Origin: Opisthorchis felineus
Taxonomy: Eukaryota; Platyhelminthes; Trematoda; Opisthorchiida; Opisthorchiidae
Reading direction: 5' to 3'
Length of the DNA stretch: 64,000 bases
Assembly (NCBI GenBank): GCA_004794785.1
Contig: SJOL01002831.1
Location: forward strand, 65,958 to 129,957
The notes beneath the pieces are model-generated. The model was not told the DNA's origin. It saw only the letters and a program-made list of their open reading frames with translations, and did not search any database. Shown here piece by piece: positions 52,051 through 61,112 of this stretch (its first letter is position 1; every line of letters starts with the position of its first letter). A program made the position numbers and the translations under genes.

Positions 52051-54065
52051 GCATCTTGTATGAACCAGCCTCACTTACCGGACTAAATTTTCATTCATCA
52101 CCCCAAACTTCCATACATTGCCAAGTCTTTCATCATCCATAGATCAAAAGACCGATACCACTGAATTCACACTGAGTTGATTGGGCAACTGGTGTTCTGG
52201 TGATAGAGAGACTACTGTGCAAATATTTCCCACAGTATGAGCCGTAAGTGACGCAAGTTGTATTGAAGACAGCGGCGGGTCACTTACAAGCATCAAAATA
52301 GCGTGTATCAAATGGAGGGCAAAGAATAATTCTGAAGAACGTAAGATACTGTAGGAAGAGTTGTAAAGCTGTGAATTATGTAAGTCCCACTTAAGAGTGT
52401 TATACATATAAAGCTGAAACTCGCTGCGTTTGGTATAAAACTCCGCGAAATATTATTGCCCACGACTTTTTTTACTGTTGGTTTCTTTTCAAGTAATTTC
52501 AATTGGGGTTTGAAAATTCAAGCAAATGGAACGATTGCTTAAGGTTGAACTGAGAACAGTTTTCAATTTCATTCTCCCTCATACTCAGAAGTTTCAATCA
52601 AGTAGTTTCGCACAACTTTAAGACAATGAGGCACTGATGTTCCGCACTGAGGTTCCTTTGTGTGTTTGCAAAAACTGGAAAACAAGTTCTGTGACTGTTT
52701 GTTATTGCAGATCAGGATGGCTTCTTTGGTCAGGTGAAACACGTCTCACCGACCTGCATGTCTGCACCCAACTTGAAACTAGGCAACGCAAGAAAGTGCA
52801 CCATCCGGATGCACAATACGGAGTGATATACTGCCCGCACCAAGTTTGGAATTTAGGTAGCTCAGGTTTCATGGGTGGTTGGTGCTTCGTTCTCTGGCTT
52901 GACACTAGGGTCGCCCAGTCTCGCAAACGGCCCGAATTAACATCAACAAATGACTGTGGGTTATTGTTGACCGGAATTACAATGGCTGTTCCAAGACTGG
53001 GAAACCATTAAGGCATCTTGGACGAAATCTACATCTTGCATCAAAACAGCAACCAAAAACGACTGAAGCAGAAATAACAGCCTTTGATCGTACTCACTGG
53101 CACATTTGGGACCAGACTTAACGGGAAGATGTCCAGAGGATAGACAAACTGGTTTGCAGTACAAGCATACCCTTACTGCCCAACTTAATTTTGATACTAA
53201 GCTATTTGTCCAAGCGCCCTTCAAGACCTTGCATTTCGTAGTCGGGGATGAGCGATTTTCGAAGTTCATAATCTACAGTTACTTGTATACGAAAATTCAG
53301 CTTTTTTCTAAAAAGTGAGAAGTTGTTTTATCAGGTGTCTTGTGCAAGCAATTTCGATCACAGCCCAGGGGTTACTCCCCTGGTCTTAGGTACAGATACT
53401 ATGTAAGAAAAACAGGGTATCAAATGTTCAGCAATGCCTGTCATTTGCAGACAGCTCCTTGACGTAAACAGTACGTAAGAAAAGTCACAAGACGATTGTT
53501 CGCGGTCTTAGGTGTGAACAAGGGGCATGTGTTCTTTATGGGAACAAACCAGTATCACATAAATGTATTGGATAGAATCAAATAAAAACAGTGTAAACTG
53601 GAAATGGCAAGCTTCTAAAGCCTGGCCGATTCAAAATGGGTACCTTCAGGCTCCAGTACACGTTTGAAAATGTGGGACGGAGATGAATTGTAGGTAGAAT
53701 GTAGGTGCATAAGACTGGGTAATGTCTTCATTTACTGTTAAAGTAGAGCTTACCGAAGTTCCTCCCAAAGAAATGAATAATAACACTTGTGATTCCGTTA
53801 GATAGAACAGTCCGCCGGTGTGACCCTATTGGACAGTTTACACCCAGCTTTATAGGCTTGTAAAAGTACAATCTGATTTCTAATAAATGACACGTTCAGG
53901 CAACAGTGGGATGACGTTGAGATAGGTTGCACAGTCAGGTCTGATCTTATATTAGCCACGTAGAATAGCGGCTGTCAGCGTGGATTTGGAAAACTATGGT
54001 CTACCAACAGTATAAAGAGGTTCGATGAATGCACCCAATTGCATACCGTTTTGTTTTTCATGTGT
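52051..54065. other. Anonymous stretch with one unexplained 124-codon frame
   Basis: The plus frame 52,637-53,011 is preceded within the interval by GTTTGTTATTGCAG, which resembles a splice acceptor (ends near 52,712). Its translation is tryptophan- and cysteine-containing but matches no family I know. Competing minus frames cover the same DNA. It could be a diverged exon or transposon remnant. I do not call a gene. Confidence 0.3.
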
Positions 54066-54415
54066 GAAAATGGTCTTGGGCTATCGAGGAATTTCCGGCA
54101 ACATTTTGAGTAGTGTGTTACGTCCAGACAAAAGCGTATTGCGATATCTAGAAACATGAGGCAGCCTGGTACAGCACAGTCAGTTAAGCAAGAACACCAT
54201 AAACAAGAGATTATGCTGGGATTAATTTGAGTCTCCTACGAAAACCAAACTGGTGTGAAAATGAATGTCTGTCGAATTTCGTACAAATTTAGTTCAAGCA
54301 GAACATAAGGTTGGCGGAGAATCGGGGAATGAGCCTGCCTGGTGAGCCCCAAGTAAGGCGAAACCGGTCGTGGGTTGTCGAACGGTTTTCAGTGACCTTA
54401 TGATTAGTGTGTTAC
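54066..54415 (+). mobile_element. Hammerhead-bearing repeat, tandem copies (plus)
   Basis: The tail of one unit (GAAAATGGTCTTGGGCTATC, cleavage-site C at 54,075) is followed by a complete unit whose cleavage-site C is at 54,369, a 294-bp period. The complete unit shows TGAGGCAGCCTGGTACAGCAC, a degenerate GAGATT/GAGTCTCC hairpin, the ACATAAGGTTGGCGG arm, a ribozyme (54,327-54,379), then TTTTCAGTGACCTTATG and GTGTGTTACGTCTACAATAT. It is the best evidence, with 29.1 kb, that the family exists as head-to-tail multimers. Confidence 0.85.
54327..54379 (+). ncRNA. Hammerhead ribozyme motif, near-intact
   Basis: CTGGTGAG (54,339-54,346) differs by one base from the canonical CTGATGAG. Stem II is CCC-CAAGTAA-GG, then CGAAAC and CGGTC with cleavage predicted after C54,369. 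Stem I pairs GCCTGC with GTGGGT, allowing G-U pairs. Only the A6-to-G change disturbs the catalytic core. Stem III, ACCGGT, is self-complementary and too short to close a loop on one molecule, which is typical of hammerheads that act as dimers. Confidence 0.8.
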
Positions 54416-57400
54416 GTCTACAATATTGTTCAGACCACAGTCAATTACAGGATATCCACTAGTCTCGCAGTAGTACCCACTTGCGCTATAGATAGTGTGC
54501 AGCAGATCAGTATCCATTTTCTCGAGGTAGCTTTATTAAACGGACAATCGGCCTACTACTCCTGGGTGTACAAGTTACTTCAAGAATTTCTCACCCTGGC
54601 TAGCACAGACTTTGTTCGATAAATCGCATAAGATTGTCAAAAGTGCAGAATCGATCGAGAGTATCACATCTCGAGTAGTAATTGGCTGAAACCGGGTATC
54701 CCACCACGTCCTCCAATAAGAATCCAAAGTGCAGAAAGCCCCATGAAATTAACTGACGTGCGCCTTAAAAGCCAGCATATCTCCAAGTGTCAATGAAAGG
54801 TTGATAGAGTGCTATTCATTAGGCATCACTCGAATTCAGCAGAAGATCCAGTTGCTTTTCAGCAACGGCTTCATCCATGCGAGAACGAAACCCAGCTTCA
54901 GATTTTTCAGGATTATAAAAACTTTTGAGAGTTTTGTATGTAGAGAAGACGAAATTTCTTATGGATTAAATAAGAAGCGCATGCATATTTAACAGATACA
55001 ACAAAACAACTATAGAACCTGGAAATACCGGAATATCCAATTAGGCATGTAATGCCAATCTGTAATTACAAACTCCTCACTCATGCTGTACATCATGCAG
55101 GGAGATGCGCACAAATAAATGAGAGCATACCGGAGACAAGAAGTTTATTTTAATTTTCAGTAACTTCGGATAGTTCTTCTCCGACCATCCGTGGATTTGC
55201 GTGACCAGCAGGTAGATGTTTGTATCGCACACGGTAGATATGATTCCATCGGGGAAGGACGTGAGAGCAGGCAGTGGTTCTAATGAGTTGTCGTGTAGAG
55301 AAACATATCAGCTCAAATTCCGCGTAAATGAACATCAGGATCATATATCCAGATTTTGGATCACGTCTCTTATTGACGCTGGAATTTGGAAAAAATAGGA
55401 CAGCTACCGATCATACAAATAGGTTTCCCCATTTTTTTACTGCAAGACTAGCAATCTGATGGGATACTTTTGCGCCGCGTAAAAATTATTCTTCGGAAAA
55501 GATTCTCGCTTGCTCAAGGAGACGGTCACCGAGTGATTCATTGAAACTGTACTACAGTAGCTCATTGAGGAAGCTGTTCGGTAAGAATTTGAAGATTACT
55601 TTCAAAAACAATTTTCGTAACAAAACAGAATCACCCATAGTTATTTGGGGGATTTCTCGGAACTTCAGTCATATCAACGCCTTTTTGGCAGCCGTCTAAC
55701 CACCATAGCTGTGACTAGTTTCTGCCGATCAGCAGCAGCGCATATCCTCGGTTGTGTTGGGGTTTCCAGGAAGACGCCGGATTAGCCGCCTACACCGCTA
55801 AAGAAAGAACAAATTTTCCTAAACGGACATGCCTTCAGCGTACAGCGGTGGAGCAACTACAACGCGCTTTTCTCGCATGTCAGATAACTGACGTTCAAAT
55901 CTCAGTGCAATCAAGGGTGCGCTTATGAGTTCTGCTAAAGGAATAACCCAAGTACAGCACATGCACCGGAGTGGATCAGTACAAATGATCACGCCGAAAT
56001 GATCATGAATAAGAATGTTCATTGATGTGGAAAGATGAGGGTATAATTAAGTCTTCTGTACTCGGTGCTATCCTGCAATAATCAGATATCTGCCATTATT
56101 AATGCATTTTGTTTGACGTCACGTGTTCCTCCTTCGCAGTGCCTCCACATTCTGCCCATAAAATACTTACTAAAAGGCTGTGGACGGCACTCCAGACAAA
56201 CGTGCAGTCATCCTCAAATCAAAGTGAAACTGACGTTCCATACAGGACGAAATCTCAATTTAGATTTTATCCAGGCGAATATCCCAACATGCTCACAACG
56301 ACAGCTCAACGAAGTCATTCGGTTTGGAAGAACCTGTGGTGCTTATTGGTGTTCAGCAACGCTATAGCCATGCGCATAGCCAGATCATCAAACACAAGAT
56401 AGCCTAGACGTTCCCATCGGACTCCATGCTTCTTTCCCTCAATTTGTTTAACTGCTTAGTCGAAAACAGTGCATTGGAACAAACTGATACAATCTAGCTC
56501 TGGTCAAATTGCTCCAGTTAACCGCTGAAAACCAACCGAACACTTGACTTACTCGTAAAACTTTCCACTTTTCCACACAAGGCTCGTTTTTTATTGAAAA
56601 AACGAGCAAATTGGAAGAATGCAATTAAAATAGTGAATTTCAGTTTGAATCCATTTCACCATTTAATGGATCACGTAAAGGCCAATCTTCACGGAAAAAT
56701 TTAGAAGTGTGACGGGTTGAAAGTTTATGTGGTGTTGCATCTCTCCCCTGCTTTCCTAATTAGCACTCTTTGAATCAGGTCAAAAAAACCTCATAATCTT
56801 TGTTTCCAAAAACCGCTAGAACCCCACCATTGTATTTGCTTGACACTGTTTTGACAAGGTTTAGAACATACCTCACTAAATGTCGTAGCAAGACCTGCCC
56901 GAACAACATCTACAAGTGGATCGTAGAAACAGTGCTATTTGTCTAGAGTTTAGCATATGCAATCAATCTGGATCACCATCGAAACGACCGTGTTTGTGGC
57001 TGCCTCTAGTCCTATTGGGGATTAGTGGGTTTTCAATTAGGTTTCTAATATGTTTTCCAACTGAAGTTGAGCCTGGAGTCCATCAGGAATTTTTTGGAGG
57101 AAATCGTGAATTTCAATCTAAAATGAAATTTCACGTTGTGCCCCCGTAAACGAGGTTGCTGACAGTCCGAAAACTGGACGAGGAGGACATTTCTGGACTG
57201 AAATGATGAATTCCCAAGTACTTGAGTGTAATATACCATGCCTAAGTTTGTGAGAAAAGTTCCCGGACGTTGGGTTTTGGATGAAGTAAAGTGAGTAGAG
57301 AATGTCACCGTGTTCCCATAAACTGTGGTTTTTAGGAAGAGTTCATTTCCGTTTAACGTATGAAAAAACCGCGTGGAAACCCGGTCTGAATGGATACACT

Positions 57401-58974
57401 TCTGGCAAAAGGCTATGAGGGGCAATTCAGTCATTTCGCACCAGCGTAATATTGGAAGAGACTCTTTGCTTAATAGATTTAAAACGGACATGTCCTAAGT
57501 CTGTTTGACCATTGCAACCGGAGGGAAAAGATCGTGGATTGTCAGCACTTCACTTTGTCTCACCAGTTGCTCAGCAAAGCTAGTCAAATTAGTGCATAAA
57601 ATGAAATCACCTGATAGACTGTCAAACGACATCCGTGGTAAAATGACTTGGTTCACGGTTTGTCCAATACACTTTCATAAAATCTTACACAATGGAAAGT
57701 TTGCTTAAGTTGAATATGAGTGTCCAGAGAATGTCAGCAGGTAACATGTTTCCACAAGCACAACGGAGAAACTATAAATTTTGATCTCACACAAACGGAG
57801 CAGCTACTCCTACACACAAAATTGCGCCATTCAAAGGTAATTTAGAAGAGTAAACAGGTGTATGGCTTTCAAGATCTAAACATCCGCCGCCGTAGTTGAA
57901 CATCCTTTCCGGCAGGTATGAGCTTAGTATTGCTGACTCGGAGGGAGGGGAGGAGGAAGGAAATGTTGTTCCATCAGTACGACAACCTCTCTGTATACTG
58001 ACCCCAAGGCAGACAGCCAGTATCTTCGTCACTGTCTGATGAATAAATGGATCCGGCAAATTATTAGGTGAACAATGCGACCGAGCTAATTACAAACACC
58101 GAGAACTCCACCCGCCTGAAACGAGTTGATAGCATCTTTGTGCTAACATAGATCGAACCGGGTCGATTCTCATGTTTACCAGCAAATTAGGAACCAATCA
58201 GCTCCGGCGAAGATCACGCAACAAGCAGTGATACAATACTTAGGTGATTCGATTTTATAGTAAGGAGGTGAAACTGAGAATACGAAAATCAAACCATATT
58301 CTATTCATTACGAAGTGTTATTGCGATTTGGTCCTGAAAATAATGATAAGCCAGGACAAATAAAACACCAACTGGGGTTAAAAACAGCATTCAAAACGAA
58401 AACATCACCATATAAAATTTTGCTAAGAGATATCGAGCTAGGAGTTCAAACTATATTGCACGTATGGAAACACGGACACCGTAAGCTTCAAGCCACCTTG
58501 TCAATGAGACATGGGACTCACTATAAGACAAACTGGAAAACAAAAAACACATGGGTCCTCAATCTAGGGGTTGGGTAGGATCCCAATAAACCACTGACAA
58601 GTCTAATCCGCTAATTTGTCTATTGGATCAGCCAGGACAATTGTAGGATGGCCGTTCGACGCGTAAGTTCATTGATCCATTTCAGTGTGAGTAAGCTCGC
58701 ATGTTCAAGAAGCTCCAGATCGGAGTGTCCGTTGATGAAGCTCAGATGTGCTTCAATAGCACTTCAGATGAACTGATTTTACCGAGGGAGCACTACTCGT
58801 AAGGCTGCTAAATGCCATTCGACAACCGACAACTAGTTCAGCCATCCGTCAGACTTACCTTCTGTTTGAACCCAACTATCATGAACGACAGATCCAACTG
58901 GAATTCATATGTCACCCGTTAAAACAAGGCTAGTTTGAAAGTTTGTGTACCCAATGAATTGTATTGCAATCTGG
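54416..58974. other. Anonymous non-coding stretch
   Basis: No gene assigned. The 148-codon minus frame at 57,045-57,491 is close to chance expectation and has no recognisable domain. Two overlapping plus frames lie at 56,065-56,402 and one at 58,315-58,578, all anonymous. A perfect 11-bp hairpin lies at 56,582-56,607. Confidence 0.4.
56582..56607. repeat. Perfect 11-bp hairpin with T6/A6
   Basis: GCTCGTTTTTT, loop ATTG, AAAAAACGAGC. The stem is perfect. It looks like a bacterial intrinsic terminator in shape, but in this eukaryote-like context a T6 run could act as an RNA polymerase III stop, or be chance. Confidence 0.6.
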
Positions 58975-59240
58975 GTTCACGTGGAACATAAGGTTAACAT
59001 AAATTCAAGGACCGCACCTACCTGATGAACCTCAAGAAGAAAAAACCGATCGTGGACTGTCGAGGGGTTTTCAGCAAACCTATGGGTAGTGTTCATCAAG
59101 AAACTATCCTGCGATACGTCGGATATCATGCAAACTGAGACATTAGATGGTCTTCATGCAACATATGCAGTTGAAGAATACCATGGTGAAGCTGAGTCTC
59201 TTGTTAAAACCAAATAAAGTTTGCAAATAAGTGTATTGGG
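58975..59240 (+). mobile_element. Hammerhead-bearing repeat, single copy (plus)
   Basis: In order: TTCACGTGGAACATAAGGTT arm, ribozyme motif (59,010-59,062), GGGGTTTTCAGCAAACCTAT arm, linker with GCGATACGTCGGATATCATG, module GCAACATATGCAGTTGAAG, a shortened GAAGCTGAGTCTC segment, and AGTTTGCAAATAAGTGTATT. This is a full-order unit without a neighbouring copy. The hairpin module has an internal deletion. Confidence 0.8.
59010..59062 (+). ncRNA. Hammerhead ribozyme motif, mutated core
   Basis: CTGATGA (59,022-59,028) is intact but is followed by A instead of G. Stem II, ACCTC-AAGAA-GA, is weakened. The GAAA box has become AAAAAC. Cleavage triplet AUC precedes GTGGAC. Outer stem GAC/GTC is kept. 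Loss of G12 makes activity unlikely. Confidence 0.7.
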
Positions 59241-60701
59241 TGGGTTGATTTTAGCATAGCGCAGACCCACTACTGATGGCCCCGAAGCCAAAGCTACTCC
59301 TTCGAAATGCAATAGCCGGATAAGTCATGACGGAGCAAATGAAGAATGGAACAAACAATTTAAGTTATTTGTGCTATACGGGCAAGGTTTTATTACGTCT
59401 AAGTGAGACTACACATTCGAAGTAAAAGGTTTTTATGTGAACCGTAGCCCCTTCATATTGAGTTGGGTCAATTCCCATGCAAAGCCAATGCAACTGTTGT
59501 ATCACTTGCCTACTAATTAGTAGCTTAAAGTAAAACGACATCAATCTCTAGCTTTCGTCTGTAAGTACTGGTAAAAAAAAGTAGTACGTGTACTGCTACT
59601 AACTTTATCCGCCCCCTACCTACCTGTAAAAAGGTGTCACTTTCTTTTGACGTTTGTCGCTGTAAGTCTGTTTTTCAAATGTCGCAAGATTTGCGTCCAC
59701 GACTGAGCGAAGCAGAGATGTCGAAAGTTGTCAAAAATGCACGCGGAAAGACAACCACTTCCTCGGGGAAAATACCTGCACTACTCAACGATCTGGAAAG
59801 TTATCTGGTCGTTTACTCCTGCAACAATGTCACGCAAAACGGCTTGTAATTTTAAACCGCAATACTTGATATACACTACAGTGCAGCCATATTATATTTC
59901 GAACGATAATTCCAACCCAGGCTACTTTCTCTCCGTGCCGTCTAACTACACGTCACCGTTTATGGTCAAAGGATATGCTGTGAAGAAAAACGCGACCGAC
60001 TGCGTTGTCGTTCCCGAAAACCGTATTACACCATCCTGTGTGTAATTGCTGGACTGCCACTGAGCTAATTTCATGAACATTGAATGCAGTGCATCTGTCA
60101 GCAGTACTGGGTTGGTTGCTACGCATTTTCTAATAAACAAATCCTCACAGAATATAAACTGGTGGCACTGGTCACTGAAAAGCCTGGTCAAGTTGCTGAA
60201 TATTTGACTTGGTACCCAAACTCCATCGGATAGATCAAACGGCGGAGCTATTCAGAGCAAAATGATGTCCGAGATCAGCTCCAACAATCCATTGCAGGAC
60301 TGATAAGTATGAATTTTTACGCCCTGCAACACAGCTGGGTGCATTTTACCTCAGGCGGAATCTGTAAACGTCTTGCCGCAACATGATCTCAAATGGAAGT
60401 GTGGCTGGGCGGCAAGGCGCTAAATCTCATGTCGACCTGGTTTGGAACGACTAACCGACTACGGACCACTGCGGTATGATATTTAGTGTGTTGTCCACAA
60501 TAAGACTTATATGGCGTACGATTGACTTAGATGAAGCAGAGAAATCGATACACTCAGCAACCGGTCAGACGAAAATCCAGCAAATGACTGTGTACTTATC
60601 ACATGACTCGAAATGCTAATGGGTGTACGCCATAAGGATTCTAAATATCGATAAGCGTTGTCGTGAAATTAGGGTGTTAACCGGCGAAATATACTCATTC
60701 G
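59241..60701. other. Anonymous non-coding stretch
   Basis: No gene assigned. Two overlapping plus frames at 59,634-60,045 (71 and 105 codons) resemble nothing known to me. Confidence 0.4.
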
Positions 60702-60879
60702 CACACCAATTTATTTTTGACGGGAGACTCACCTAGAACCCATCTGAATCTCTCGTTGCTTTTAAGCAGCTGAATGTGCTGCACCAAGCCGCCTCATTTT
60801 TCAGTTGGCACGATATTCAAGATATCGCTATATATTGTATAGACGCAATCACTACTCATAAGGTTGCTGAAAACTCTTT

Positions 60880-60920
60880 GACAGCCCACGACCGGTTTCG
60901 CCCTTCCTGGGTTTTAATCC
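60880..60920 (-). ncRNA. Half hammerhead ribozyme (3' half)
   Basis: The minus strand keeps stem II CCC-AGGAA-GGG, CGAAAC, the cleavage site CGGTC and stem I strand GTGGGCTGTC, all matching the family consensus. CTGATGAG is replaced by unrelated sequence (GATTAAAA). It is inactive alone. Confidence 0.75.
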
Positions 60921-61025
60921 CTGTGTGTGAGTAAATTCAACAAGGCTACAACGGAAGTCCCGTGAGTAAAAATAAGAAACGCTCCATTCGTAATGCACAA
61001 CTCATAAGGTTGCTGAAAATCCTTC

Positions 61026-61078
61026 GACAGACCACGACCGATTTCGCCCTTCTTGGGGCTCATCAGGTAGGCGCAGTC
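61026..61078 (-). ncRNA. Hammerhead ribozyme, type I, intact core
   Basis: The minus strand reads stem I strand GCCTAC, core CTGATGAG (complement of 61,059-61,066), stem II CCC-CAAGAA-GGG, core CGAAAT, stem III, and cleavage triplet GUC (GGTC ends at the complement of 61,036), then stem I strand GTGGTC. GAC/GTC pairs extend stem I beyond an internal loop. All conserved CUGAUGA and GAA residues are present. Weak points are one C-U mismatch in stem I and a G-U pair in the 3-bp stem III, so it may need a dimer to act. Outer arms (61,003-61,020 and 61,084-61,100) add a long distal stem. Confidence 0.85.
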
Positions 61079-61112
61079 CCCGAGTTTTCGTCAACCTTAT
61101 ATTCTACTTGAG

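Larger units (their letters stand above)
60702..61112 (-). mobile_element. Hammerhead-bearing repeats, two copies (minus)
   Basis: On the minus strand one copy (61,112 to about 60,985) holds the arm ATAAGGTTGACGAAAAC, an intact-core ribozyme and the arm ATTTTCAGCAACCTTATGAG. After an unrelated ~90-bp spacer comes a second copy lacking the first half of the ribozyme, but with the GGGCGAAACCGGTC half, the CAACCTTATGAGTAGTG arm, GAATATCGTGCCAACTGAAA, GGCGGCTTGGTGCAGCAC and the GAGATTCAGATGGGTTCTAG hairpin module. The cleavage sites are 146 bp apart, not about 295, so part of a unit was lost between them. Confidence 0.85.

Noticed and set aside
56582..56607. Bacterial rho-independent terminator
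   Set aside because: The hairpin shape fits, but there is no gene upstream and the window shows no bacterial gene organisation.
57045..57491. 148-codon minus frame as a gene
   Set aside because: No motif, and within chance length. No splice or start context that stands out.
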